This document shows positions 35,000 to 47,345 of a stretch of DNA of 64,000 nucleotides, in pieces. The notes beneath the pieces were generated by a model. The model was not told where the DNA came from. It did no database searches and was given only the letters and a program-made list of their open reading frames with translations. Positions within the stretch are counted from its first letter, which is position 1; each line of letters starts with the position of its first letter. A program made the position numbers and the translations under genes. Source of the DNA: Hofstenia miamia (taxonomy: Eukaryota > Xenacoelomorpha > Acoela > Hofsteniidae); the NCBI GenBank assembly GCA_900660155.1, contig CABFPE010000211.1:504360-568359 (forward strand). Reading direction: 5' to 3'.

Positions 35000-37900
35000 A
35001 CTAATTTGACAGATAAGAAATCTATTCCAGTTACTGTGAATGGTATAATTATTGAAGCAATAATTGATACAGGAGCTGCACATTCTGTCATAGCTGATAC
35101 CTGCGCAAACTCAATCAGTATAACTTGTAAAGATTTAACAAAAGAGAATTACAGATTAATTTCTGCCAGTGGTGATTACTTAAATACTAAAGGTTACATT
35201 AAAAACGTGAAAATTTCTATAAAATGTAAAATCTTCGAACAATATTATTATTAATATTAATACAAAAAGGTTAAAAATAAATAATAATCAAGAAAATTCC
35301 CTGAGTGACTCTACAATAACAATTGCATTATTAATTTTAAAGAAAATACCATTACAATTAATGGCAACAACACAATTCAAAAAAATTTATTTGTTAAAGA
35401 CCCTCATTCTGTTCAATTTCAATTAGAAGATATTCTAAAAATCGAAACTTATCATTGGAAAAGGACAAAAGCAAAAACGAATAGTTCCATTAATGGTGAT
35501 TACATGATTTCTCATTATACTGGATACAATGCAAAAAAATTAACTACTTTATCTACGATCTCATACGTTAATAAAGGATGTCTCATTACAGCTCTATTAA
35601 ATAAAACTGACAGAGTTATAACGTTACGACCACAACAGTTAAAAATATTTGCTTTTCCAGTTTATACTCTCATCAAGAAAAACCACAACTGTTTATTAAT
35701 AAACACTAGAAATACAAAGTCACAAGAAGGTATTACAATACCAAAAGTTAATTCTGATTCACATCCAAACTTAACTTCTAATCAAATCAAATACTTAAAC
35801 AATTTGCTTACAAAATACCATGAAGCTTTCAACTTTGGTACTATTAGCATCAGTCAAGCTATTGGTGAATTTCATCACATCAAAATGACTTCTACTAAAC
35901 CAATTTGCCAATAAGTTCGTCGTGTTCCAGAACACCACAAGGAAGAATATCTAAAGACAATTACGGAATTATTAAATAATGGATTAATACGTAAAAGTGA
36001 TAGTCCCTACGCATCACCTACAGTTTTCATAACACAAGGAAATAAAACACGATTATGTATTGATTTCTGAAAACTCAATGACATTACTGTCAAAGATGCT
36101 TATCCTATGCATCCCGACGATATTGAAAAAACAGCTTTCATTACGCCCTGTGGTTTATTTGAATGGCTCTACATGGCATTCAGTTTATCAAATGCACCAA
36201 CCACGTTTCAACATTTCGTAACAAAATCCTCATGAATGGCAACAATAAATTAGATGAGAGTATTGCGGCTTACATCGACGACATTTTAATATCCTCAATG
36301 TCATTCCCAGAACATCTAGAAAAACTAGAACAAGTTCTCAAAATTTTAAATAAAAGCGGTCTAAAAATTAATGGCAGCAAATGCAATTTAGCTAAACACT
36401 TCACAGTATTTCTTGGCAGAAAAATTGAACACAAAACAATAACTTTAAAGGACGATACAACTTCTTTAATATAGTCTATACAGTGTCCTAAAAATAGCAA
36501 AGATGTTCAATGTATACTTGGATTTTTCAATTACTATCAGTTTTATTCCTGATATTGCTAAAAAGACCATTAATATGTCAAATTTATTAAAGTCTAAAAA
36601 TGATTTTCAATGGCAATGGAAGCACCAAGAAGAATTTGATTTACTTAAAAAAGAATTCAAAAAACTACCATCATTAAATTGTCTTGATTACTACAAAGAA
36701 TTCATTGTAGATTGCCATGCTAGTACAGTAGCTATTGGAGCTTGTCTTAGTCAAAATATTGACAGTAAAGAATTACCTATTAAATTTTTCAGCAGAAAAT
36801 TAAGAAATTCTGAATTAAATTACGGCAGCACAAAGTTAGAAATGTTAGCATTAGTTGAATCATTAAAGAAATTTCGATATTTCCTAATTGGCGAGAAAAA
36901 TTTACTGTATGCACAGATAACAGTGGCTTATCATGGTTAAAGAAATTCTCCAGAGATAAATTGAACATTGTTGCATGTTGGATAGAACAACTAAATGACT
37001 TAATTTCACTATTCAACATCACAAAGGAACTTTACATGCTAATGCAGATTTATTAACCGCTCTACCACAATACCAAAGGGATTTACAAAAAATTCTTGGT
37101 GATAAAATTGAATTTTCTTTCATTCCAAAAAAATGAATATGAAAATTTACCTGATATTAATGTTGATAGACAAGGAAAACCCACTTTAAGCATTACCATT
37201 AAAGAAGAAATTTCAGCAGAAGAAATCGACGAAAAACAATTAGTCAATCCACGTTTGAAGCAAATATTTAACAAAGTTACCGTATGCCCGACACAATTTT
37301 AGATCCTATAGCTTCTCACTATTATAATAAGTACAGATGGCAACTCACATCTCAAGGTTTACTATTTGCTAAATCTAGAAACAATCGCATTGCTATTCCC
37401 AAATATTATAAACGTGATCTATTATGGAAAATACATGAAAACGGTCATTAGGTTCATTCTGCAAACAGAAAAAACTGTAAATACACATTTTATAGTAACT
37501 AATTTGCCACAAATGGTATACAATGTCATTTATAAATGTAAAATTTGTTTACTGACTAATAAAGATCACTTTCCAGAACAACGAACAGAACTTCAAAATA
37601 TTATTGCTGAAAAACCTAATGAAATCATTCACATTCACATTGAACAATTATCAAAAGATGACGAAAATTTTCAATATGTTGTAGTTATGGTTGACAATTT
37701 CACTAAATATTGTAAAATTATACCCACTGATTTAATTACAGCTAAGAAAATCATGGATATCATTGTTCACAAATGGATACTAACCATTGGACCAATGTCC
37801 CAAATAATAACAGATCAAGATGTTCAGTTTGAAAGTTCTTTGTTCTCTGAATTGATGTCACAACTCGAAATTTTACATGAACACACAACAGTTTACCATC

Positions 37901-38640
37901 CCCAAGCCAATGGTATGGCTGAAAGAACTAACCATACTTTATTAAAATTAATTAGAGCATTAACTTCACATATAGGAGGCAAACATTGGCGTAAAATAAT
38001 TAAAAAAGTAGAATTTTATTATAACATGTCTGTTCATACCACTACTGGCATTTCACCATATAAAGCTGTTTGGTCATGAAGCTGTTGCTCATCTATTGAT
38101 TCTTTTTAAAAATTATTCTACAAATTCCACTGATAAATATGTTCGAGATCTCATAGACATTTTAATGTCTACACATGAAACTATGATTCACAATACCAAA
38201 AAAGAGTGCTATTTGTCAAAAACGAAACTTTAACAAAAAGATGTATGGAACACATCACTCTATTGGAGATAAAGTTTATGTTCTTATACCTGGAATAACC
38301 ACAGACAAACATCAAGTCCGGAAATTGGCATATAAATGGCAAGGCCCCTTTGAGAGTCAAAATATTACCTGATAATAACTATAAATTAAACTCTATTAAA
38401 ATAGTTCATTTCCAAAATCTTAAACACACTATTAAAGATATTGAAAATGTAAAGTTAGACAATTTTAATGAATTAAAATGTATAGACAATGGTGTAGATA
38501 ACATTTATGATAAATCTGATATTGAAAGTGTACAAGAGGAATCTTTTGATGAACCAGTACAATACAATGTAAATGTACCATCTAGAATTTTACCAAAACA
38601 TACAACTAGAAATCCTAATCCTAATTATATTTCCCAAGAT
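35000..38640 (+). pseudogene. pol region: protease, RT, RNase H, integrase (fossil)
   Basis: Parts appear in Gypsy order. The protease has IIDTGAAHSVI, the aspartic active-site motif. The reverse transcriptase has an FxWLYMAFSLSNAPTTFQ block and YIDDILISS, the catalytic box. RNase H shows FIVDCHAS and SRKLRNSELNYGSTKLEMLA. Integrase shows a TDQD block with HPQANGMAERTNHTL, the core around the catalytic aspartate and glutamate, and then a KWQGPFE stretch like the GPY/F module of Gypsy integrases. The region is broken in many places and cannot make a full Pol protein. Family identity is secure; the clade is inferred. Confidence 0.85.
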
Positions 38641-38659
38641 TGGGAACTAGATATTTAAC

Positions 38660-41500
38660 ATTTGTTTAGGTATGAAACAACAATGCACACCACCAAAGGC
38701 AAGTGAGACTTCCTCATCTCTATCCAGGCACCATGTCAAATGGAGAAAAGCATACCAGTCCCATACATCTTCGGATGCAGGGTCTGGGAGCACTGAATCA
38801 GATGCTTCTTAGTCTAAACAGAGGCTTCAAATGGTTTCTGTTTCCACTGAGACTGTGAGGCCCATACTGCACCATGAGCTTCAAATGTTTCATGAAGCAG
38901 GAGGGAGGAGTATTCAGTCAACGTCATTTGCACCTGTTCACCATCAGCTTCAAATGGTTGATGATGTTCGGGGAGAGGGTTTCCTTGCACCAGGAACCAC
39001 AAGGGTGGGCGTTAAATGTAAAATTCTGGATTCCTCTCCTCTTACAGATGTTTCAGAGTCTTATATTAATCGACCTTGCCCAGACTTGGACTCATCTGCA
39101 TCCTTCATGAACTCTAAAACGCTTAAAAACATTTGCAGATTAGAAAAATTTACCTCTATAGAAGGTGAACTTCTTCATCCCTATTTTAAACCTACAAAGA
39201 AGACTTTTTACATAGTTGATCATTATACTCCTGCTGAAACTAAGGAACACATACAAACTCTTTTATGTTATCAAACTTCTGTTCCCTCCGCAAGTGTGTT
39301 ACCTTTTACTATAGACTCATATAAATAAGCTCATTGTAACACTCTACTATTTTACGAGCACACTATGGCAAAAGCATTTGAGATATGTTATCTAAACGCT
39401 GAGATCCATCCTTGTTTTGATGACAATTTTAACATTAAAAATTTGTGACAACTTCTTTTAAATTTAATTAAACTTCAACTCATCAAATTGTTAAATATTG
39501 ATTACAATTCTCTACAAGTTGTTTACTTCATTTAAGAAAAGGACATTTCATTACCTAACCTCCATAAACATTTGGAAAAAGTTAGCACATTAGCCATGAA
39601 GAATAATGTAACATTATCTTTTATTTACATTGAACGCAAAATTCTAATTACTCCAGAATTCTTTGAAACTCTAGAACGTACAGTTTACAACTTCTTTGTA
39701 TTTCATTTCAATGATTATATTGTTCTCAATAACGATTACAGTGATGACAGCATATCAAAAATGCTCTATACAGATATAATGATGAACAATAAACTGCCAG
39801 CTATTCATCCAATTGTAGACACACAACTAGCTATTGATTTATATCTTTTTGCAAAATACTCAATGAAACTAATCAAATGATAAACCTAAGCAAAGTATCG
39901 ATTTGCCTTACGATGCAATTATCAGATGCCACAATATGAGAATTATATAGTTACTGGAATGATATTAAAGGAGAACACTTAAAAGACGAAATATGGCCTG
40001 ATATTGAAATTAAAGCGAAATAATAATGCTACCACTCCTCAGTCAAATCAGCAATATCAAATATGCAGATATTGTTCAATTTGAAACATAAAAGTGACTT
40101 CAGTAAAACTTCATTCTCAGAAGAAAAAGTTCCTTCCTTTAATGCCAGAGCAGCTATGTGGTTACTATCAATATTTTTAACGAAGTTTGAAACTCTATCT
40201 TTACCTATTGATAAAAAATTACGTCAAAACATGTCCAAAGCTACTAATTTCAAAATAGCCATTTCTCCCATTTCTACAAAAGCAAAAAATTGGCTATTAA
40301 GGGGTATATCAATCGCAACCAGTCCTCTCAAAGCAAATGCAAAGATGCTACTAGTGAAACTAGATATAACATTCTTCCCAGAGATTTACTTCCCATTTCT
40401 ACTGATAACATTTTCAATAGAAGACAGAAAAACACTAAAACAATACGTCAACTATATAAATGAAAACTTTCTGATAATCGTAACAATTTATTATACAAAT
40501 GGCTTCAAAAACACTACGTCACTTGTAAATACCAGAAAGAAGTCTACATCAATGAATTGCTCTCACAAAATGGTGTTCCGTCAAACATTATCATTACTGA
40601 AAAAGTCCCAATTAGTCCCATTGAACTTGAACAAGAGGAAATTCTGCTCAAGGAAAGTACAATTACATTATCTCCACGTTTACAAAACAAAATTGAAAAA
40701 GTCAATCTAGAAAAACTTGGTATCAAAACTCCCGAACATTTACAAGAATGGATATCAGTAGTAGATGAAAAATTCCTCATTACTAAAATCCCAACTCCAT
40801 CTCAACAAAAAGAAATTGTTGTTCCTTGACAATATGGTCCAATTAAAGAATGCAACACAGAAAATCTAAAAATTATTTCGCTACCAAAATGTTCACAGAT
40901 AAAGAAATTGAAATTATACTAAAACCTCTACAACTACTAAGTCTCGATGTTGAGTGTACACCAGTAAAATTTTTTAACTACGAAAAGTTGGACTCTGTAA
41001 GGATTTTTGGATGTCCATTGACAAAGCACAACATAACTTCCCCGTTACATATGGAGTCGCTTGGTTGAATACAACAGAAATCTCTGAAGACACACCCTTC
41101 AAAAATATATCAACTGAAAATTATTTATGCACACCGCCCTCGGCGTTGAAACTACCCACAGTAATGCCCGCATGGAAAGGTTTGAAAACAATTAGTGATG
41201 GTGTTAAACATCTTGACAATGATAACTACCACAACAATCTAATTGCTCTCACCAATTACATTAAGAAGGAAAAATACAAATCTGCAGTCAACAAGATAAA
41301 ACAACATGGCAACGACAAAAGACTTTATGTTGATTCATCACATACTCTTATTCAATTGTTATGTAATGGTAAACCCATTCACAAACAACTCGCGCTAATA
41401 AAACAAGCTATTTCAAAAATGTCTACTCCAACAATCACATTATTCTTTGGCGGTATGGATATTCTTTGGGCAAATCTCACTAAAGAAAAATTATAATTTT
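38660..41500 (+). pseudogene. Unidentified coding tract downstream of pol (fossil)
   Basis: Between the integrase end and the 3' LTR piece lies about 2.8 kb that is still clearly coding in composition, with several open stretches of 80-215 codons on the plus strand. I recognise no domain. I see no obvious signal peptide, furin-type site or membrane anchor, so an envelope gene is not supported. Short repeats of a CTTCAAATGGTT-like motif occur near 38825-38960. CsRn1-type elements normally end after pol, so this is an extra gene, an acquired host fragment, or another element inserted near the end. The tract is broken like the rest. Confidence 0.5.
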
Positions 41501-41650
41501 ATGATGTGGCTTATAGAACAAAGTAATGTTTTGTTTTGGAAAAACTAATATTAATGAAATTACTAAAGATGATGTCATTAACAACATCTCACTGTTCTTC
41601 AAGAAAATAAAAGAAACTTGAAACCTCGTCACAACGTTCCAAGATTATAT

Positions 41651-41748
41651 AATAACTAGTAGTTTCATCGGTTGTTTTTTAAAATATCTAAAGATTGAAT
41701 GCTTGCTGAGTGTTGCACGTGCTTCTACCACAAGTCAAGCATTCTACA
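41651..41748 (+). repeat. 3' LTR piece of the Gypsy-type element
   Basis: Ninety-eight bases match the last 98 bases of the 5' LTR (32940-33037) with about three differences, ending in the same TTCTACA. Only the end of the LTR is present. Confidence 0.85.
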
Positions 41749-42302
41749 ATAACATTAATTGTCTTAATTAATTTTGAAGAGTTGCATTTCAATATCATGT
41801 TCTGGATTAATAAAAATATAGTACTTTAAGTATATTATATTGTTACTTAAGAATCGTATGTTGTTGAGTTCAGAAGACGAATTAATGTAAATTACTTATT
41901 TTACAATATTATACAAGCATTGTAGTGTAGTCGATATTTAATTATGTTCACACTGTTTGATGTGTCAATGAATTGACAAATATTGTTGATAAATCTACTG
42001 GAAAGAGTACTTAGTTGTGACTTTATAGTTGTGAAATTAAACTTCTCAGTGATGTCAACAAAAGTATTTAATTTAGTTCTTGACGTAAACTTTATTTCAT
42101 TCATGATTGCTGTGAATGTTTAAGTATTCATATAAAATAGCACAGTTGAAGGTTTATGATTTTCTTGTTGCGTCAAGCTACTGTATTTCAGTTAAATAAT
42201 ATTTAGCTACGGGCATAACGAACGTAGCATACGGGCACGGACAAACCAACGAGTCTATTTTTAAAGGTACGGGCTACGGACCGGGCACGGACCCTACCCT
42301 AG

Positions 42303-45090
42303 ATTATTATTATCGCAAAGTTGCAGTTATTGGAAGCCGTGGTCGTCTGCACAGATCTTGAGCCGAATTGTGGTTCGAATTCGACAAAGTTCATGAGATC
42401 AGAAAATCTGCGCTTTGAAGATACCCAGAAGCCACAAGGCTATAACGATGAATTTTCAATTGCTTGACAGTATCTAGGTGGAATTTTATTTTGTAATCTC
42501 GCATTGACAAGGAAACGCTCCCATTGGACAAACAAGAAATGTTCCGATTGGGTTTGAAGCATCTTGTAACAAGCTAGCAGCAACTTAAGCATGAATTGTT
42601 CCAAAATACTATACGGCGGTTTCAACCGAGCACATTAAAGTTACTTATTACATAACCGCATTTTCCATTGATAAAGGATCTAAAACTCACAAATCTGCTT
42701 TAGGTTTTGATCACAATAATAACGATCTTTGCGCAATAAAATTTTAGATCATCTTTTACACGTTGCTCTTTGTAGTCATGTATCGCAGTAAAGTAAAACT
42801 ATCAGGAGTTACAGGCGAGACTGTGGGGAAAGATCTGCGGAATTGGTGGATTGCCATCGACATCGACTATAAGTAGGATATTCTTAATTTACAGGAATTG
42901 AATTGCCAGACTATTTGCAGGTAAAGTGCAATTCCTCCGTGATCTTCATTATGCACAAATTATGATCAGCAATTCTAAATTGAATTTTAGTTACGATTTG
43001 TTACAAAGTTTAATTCAGTATATACACTATATTTCTTAGAATATTTGAATAATATTTCTTTGATACTTCTAGTAATTCAAAATTTTTAAATTTATGTATT
43101 ATTTTAAAAAAGAAACGCATCATTTTTTAACATGTTGCGGTATGCCATTATCAAAAATATAATGTTAAAGACATACTTCCCTTCTTGAATTATCATTAAA
43201 TTCTGCAATTTAAATGACCATCGAAGAAAAATAACAAAAGATTACCGTTCTTGAATATTAATATATATAAGAAAAAAGAGCAAATTTAGGCCTATGTCAT
43301 TTACAAGCAACCGATACAAAATTAATAATTAACTACCATTTAAACAGCTTTTGCATACAAAAAATTTGATTAATATATTTATATATATATATATATATAT
43401 TGATGAATATTTCATGAATTTTATAGTAGGAAACTTTTTGATATAGCAGTGGCATTCCGAAACACTATAAGGACCGACCGCCCATGATGTAGTCTGATTA
43501 TTTTCAATGTAAGTTATTTTAACTATAAATTAAGGAAAAATATTATAACGATGCTAAATAAACATGAAGTACTTAAAAATGTTTTTTTTCAAATCGAACC
43601 TCGTTGTGCATACATACATTACATACTTTAAAAATGTTAGGATACAGCCACACAACTAAATAAAATAAAGAAACTGACATAATGACAACAGATTACTTTC
43701 TATTTTGGTAGTGAATCATATTTGTCCCGGTCCTTGTGCAGGCTAAGGCTGGGATCGAAAGTAAGCAATGAGCAAGCCTATTTAAAAATATCGCTAAGAC
43801 TAGTAAGAAACCTGTTTCTTTATGAAAACAAAAAAAATACATGTACTGCATCATGTATTTTTCAAAATTTTGAAAAAACGCTTTACCTTAGGACTATTAA
43901 GGATTGCCTAGGTAGAGAATATACTTAAAAACCACTAAAATTATTAAAATAATGTTGCAAATAGAATCTTTGTGCAAGATTCCACACTGAAGACTACTTT
44001 TAGCAAGAAATATTTCTTTATAATACTTTACTTGCGTACAGATGAAAACCAATTTTTGTTTTGGACTTTTGACGGCATATTTCACATATTATTGAATTAT
44101 TTATAATTTTTTATTGAATAACTGATGTCTGAATAACAAATTTCACTGCATTTCAGGCTTATTTTTAGAATGTTGAAAAATGAAATTTATCATAAAAACA
44201 TGTTAACTGCTTAAAGTAAGTTAAATTAAGATGAGTCTTAGTGACTTTTTTGAAAACTCTTCCCAGACCGTACATCAAAAAATTTTTCAAGAATGTCATA
44301 TAATGATTAACCACAAACAGCCTGTTGTAATTTTATGGGATAAACGCTTTTCCACATTTTCAAATAATTTATCCAAGCCTATGAGAGAATTTGGAAATTT
44401 TAAGATATGCACACATCTATTGCTGAACCATAAACTACTTATACTATTAGTAGTTCATGGCTGAACATATTAACTATTTTTCTATGAAATCAAATTTTCA
44501 AATACTTAGGAGGTCTAAAGCCTATGCAAGCAATAACTAATCCGAGGTGTAAATAGGCAATCCAAATGCATTGAGGAGAACAGTGTGAAAAGTCATGGTT
44601 GTGGTCCTGTGGACAAAGAGGTTTGATAATTGGCACATGATACGCCTTATTGGGATTGCGACCTTGATTGAGCGCGGTTTTAGTACATAAATAAAAGAGA
44701 AGACATTCCCCTACCTGTGAGGTCTTCAAAGTTTTGCATATATCTTTATTAATTCGCTGGTTATGGGAGTATGAACTTTTCAAAAAATCATCAAAAATTT
44801 AAAATATTCCAAGCTATTTAAGATCAATGATGTTTAATTTTTGCATGTGTACTACAATATTTTCTTCTGCATATAATTCATAGATTTCTATAACACTAAC
44901 AGAATGGGATGTGCAGGTTTGTAATTGAGCAATGCAGCCTAAACATATATTAAATCACAGTAAAATTCAATGAATGAACAAACATGTTTGTCTCAGTTGC
45001 TCGCTTACATTACAAAACTCATATTAGAAATGTTTTAAAGGGTTTGATACCACTCGTCTTTGGTTAGGGTTAGCAAACATGGCCGTGTAC
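42303..45090. other. Mostly anonymous stretch with a TA microsatellite and one weak exon-like segment
   Basis: A TA array lies at about 43378-43400. A GC-richer segment on the minus strand (44490-44783) has a 97-codon open frame including donor-like ACAG/GTAGGG and acceptor-like TGTCCACAG and TTGCATAG sites, but no family is recognised, so no gene is called. The rest shows nothing. Confidence 0.45.
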
Positions 45091-45099
45091 ATTTGAAGT

Positions 45100-45930
45100 T
45101 AAGAGCTACTTGTTCCATAGTACACATGAGTATTTTGAGTTATTTAATATAAAGTTTGATATAGAATGTGGATTTAATTAGTTTGATGTCTGAAGTTTTG
45201 GTTTAGTGATGCGTGAGTGGAATGTCTGCGATTTGGTTTTTGCTCACTAACACTTGCATTGATAATATTTTGGCTTTTGGTGAAAGTTTGATTCAAATAG
45301 GAGTTCTTTTTCATTGCTTACTTCTTGAATTGAGATTGGTTTAAGATGAAGTATGTGAATATTGATATTAGTTTGCCATGTTTGTTGAAGGCTTCTTTAT
45401 AAAACTGTAGTATTCCGCATGAAAATTGTGGGTAATTACTGTTTCAGCAATTCAAAAAGTAAATAGTTTTTTTGTCGGTGATTGATTTTGGTAGTTGTTT
45501 TTGTATTGTATCATTAGAAGCACATAAGTCTTCATTAGTATGTCAGTAATTTTTTGTTTCACTTGTTGCATACTACACGTTTTTGCATGTTGTTGGATTA
45601 AACTTGTCCACATGACAATGATGAATGTATAGCGTATTGTGATTGGTAGTGCTTGAGACTCTGTAAAATGGGATTTTGAGGTTCATTGTTATCAGGATGC
45701 ATATCAGTGAAAGAATATTCAGGATGCACTGTTGGCTCAGCCTTACAATCTGTACCTCAAATTGATGAAACGTATTTGCAGATTTGCTTACATTCAATTA
45801 ATGTTTCAGATCTGCAAAGTGAGCAATGTGGACTTTGGTGACAAGAAGATATTGTGCACTTAGTCGAATTTACTAGGCCAGTAAATATATGTGATGCAAA
45901 GTGTCTGAAATGTGGCAACTAAATTAATTG
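45100..45930 (-). pseudogene. Decayed, possibly coding tract of unknown origin
   Basis: The plus strand here is strikingly T/G-rich and the minus strand correspondingly C/A-rich, unlike the flanks. On the minus strand several open stretches follow one another, one of them Cys/His-rich near 45810-45850 (HQSPHCSLC). Composition and broken frames suggest an old transposon protein, perhaps the first protein of a LINE given the LINE just downstream, but no motif settles it. A host gene remnant is also possible. Confidence 0.3.
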
Positions 45931-46019
45931 ACTATTGACTGATTAAATATTCAAAAGCAATTTATTGCTACAATAAACTAGTACGAAAAAACTATAAACT
46001 ACAAAAAGCTATTTACAAA

Positions 46020-46083
46020 TATAATATATATATATAATATTAAAATGTATGTGTGTGTGTTTGTGTGTTTTGTGTGTTTGTAA
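46020..46083. repeat. TA and TG microsatellites at a LINE 3' end
   Basis: A TA run (about 46025-46040) is followed by TGTGTG and TTTGTG repeats. They sit at the 3' edge of the minus-strand LINE, and CR1/L2-type LINEs often end in short tandem repeats rather than poly-A. Confidence 0.7.
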
Positions 46084-47345
46084 ATTTTATACAAAATTTT
46101 CAAATGAATGTAGTGTATTATTTTCGTTAAGTAGGCAATTTCTTTCTGAATTATTTGTAATTTTTTTCAAATTTAATTTCTCTATTTAAGTTATTCCATA
46201 ATTTAGTTGCTGTGTGGTGAAAACTATTAAAATATTTATCCAAGCATAAAAATGTTTGAGAACGTTCATTTAATTTAATATACTGTTTTAAAAACGAAAT
46301 TGCGGCTTGACCAAATTTGAATTTAAATAATATTGATAACATATGTATTTGTTTTTGTGCAAAATTGAGTGTTTTAAGGGACCAATTGAAAGTTTTAGAC
46401 AGGAGGATGCGATATTTTGAATTAATATTTGTAAAGAGGAATGAGCAATATTGAAAGTGTGAAAGGCAGAGTGCATTTATTAATTGTTTGTGGTACCGGT
46501 ACGTATTAGAAATATTTCTGAGATGATAAAGATGCCTAACTGCAGAAGCTATTTTTTTAATTTTAGCCATGAAGAATTGTTCGAAATTTAAATCATTGTC
46601 AATTTCAACACCTAAATAGTTAATATATTCGCTTTGCTTTATTGGTACATTATTTAATTTAAAGTTTATGTTTTTTGTGAGATTTCTCTTTGCCTTAGGG
46701 GAAAATATTATGAATTGTGTTTTTTCAATATTTACTTTCAATTGATTATTTGAGAAATATTTTGTTAAATTTTCGATGTCATATTGGAGATTTTTAGTTG
46801 CATTAAAGGCGTTTATATCAGTACTTATAAGACAGGTATCATCTGCATATTGATAAATTTTACTGTTTTTTACCTGTTGACTTATGTCATTAACATAGAT
46901 TGCAAATAAATCAGGTTCGAGAACTGTGCCCGTTATAATATATTTTGATTTTTTACCATTAAGTATAATTCTTTGCTGTCGATTTTTAAGGAAAGTCATT
47001 ATTAAGTTAACAGATTTGTTATCAAAGTTATAATATATTAATTTGTCCCTTAATATATCAAAATTCATTGAGTTAAAAGCTTTGCTCAAGTCAAGGAGTG
47101 CAACACAACTACATTTGTTTAGGGTTAAATTAGATTTTATTTGTTCTGATATTGATGAAATTGCATCTTGAGTGCTATAACCATTACGAAAACCAAATTG
47201 TTTTTTTGAAAGTATATTTTCAGATATCAAATATGCATTTAATTGATTATTTAATAATTTTTCGAATAGTTTACTAAAGAGGTGGCCAAGGCAAATGGGC
47301 CTATAATTTTGTGCATTTAGAGGGTCGCCTTTTTATGGGGATTTT
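46084..47345 (-). mobile_element. 5'-truncated non-LTR retrotransposon (CR1/Jockey-like LINE)
   Basis: Only the C-terminal part of the reverse transcriptase, a short 3' UTR and a microsatellite tail remain. Homology begins near 47345 on the minus strand with a GDPLNAQNYRPI block, the usual start of the LINE RT fingers. Everything upstream, including endonuclease and ORF1, is absent, the typical outcome of abortive reverse transcription at insertion. An in-frame stop lies just before that block. Confidence 0.85.
46151..47230 (-). pseudogene. LINE reverse transcriptase, C-terminal 359 codons
   Basis: Motifs in order: KKQFGFRNGYST (about residues 9-20), ALLDLSKAFNSMN with the first catalytic aspartate (44-56), QQRIILNG, a motif B reading TGTVLEPDLFAIYVNDI, the catalytic box YADD (about 128-131), KVNIEKTQFIIFS (motif D), YLGVEID (motif E), and a C-terminal KLWNNLNREI block typical of CR1/L2/Jockey-group LINEs. 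Motif B normally reads GVPQGSVLGPxLF; here the VPQG is missing and G-P has become E-P, so the enzyme would be inactive. The frame continues upstream of the first ATG to about 47340. The function was target-primed copying of the element's RNA. Confidence 0.9.

Larger units (their letters stand above)
32631..41748 (+). mobile_element. Ty3/Gypsy-type LTR retrotransposon fossil, CsRn1-like
   Basis: A full-length but broken element of about 9.1 kb. Parts in order are 5' LTR, primer site, gag, protease, RT, RNase H, integrase, a further coding tract of unknown nature, and a short piece of the 3' LTR. The integrase-after-RT order and the domain motifs put it in Ty3/Gypsy (Metaviridae). The primer site TGGTGACCC fits tRNA-Trp, which I recall as used by the CsRn1 clade. 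The coding parts carry on the order of ten to twenty breaks, so it is a fossil. The two LTR pieces differ at about 3 of 98 positions, suggesting a fairly recent insertion. No convincing target duplication was found. One N lies near its 5' end. Confidence 0.85.
32002..42302. mobile_element. hAT-like element split by an LTR retrotransposon
   Basis: The left end is CTGGGGTAGGGCCCGTACCG. The right end, read on the other strand, is CTAGGGTAGGGTCCGTGCCC. Both continue with CGGxCACGG and ACGGGC motifs. Flanks are ACTATAAT (31994-32001) and ATTATTAT (42303-42310), 6 of 8 matching. Subtracting the LTR element between them leaves about 1.2 kb with no transposase, so the outer element is a non-autonomous DNA transposon, probably hAT-like. 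It must predate the LTR element inserted in it. Confidence 0.65.

Noticed and set aside
38660-41500. Envelope gene of the LTR element
   Set aside because: Position would fit, but I see no signal peptide, cleavage site or membrane anchor in the open stretches.
44490-44783. 97-codon minus-strand frame with His/Cys-rich stretch and splice-like sites
   Set aside because: No recognised domain. The splice-like sites conflict with a single open frame, so it was left as a weak exon-like note only.
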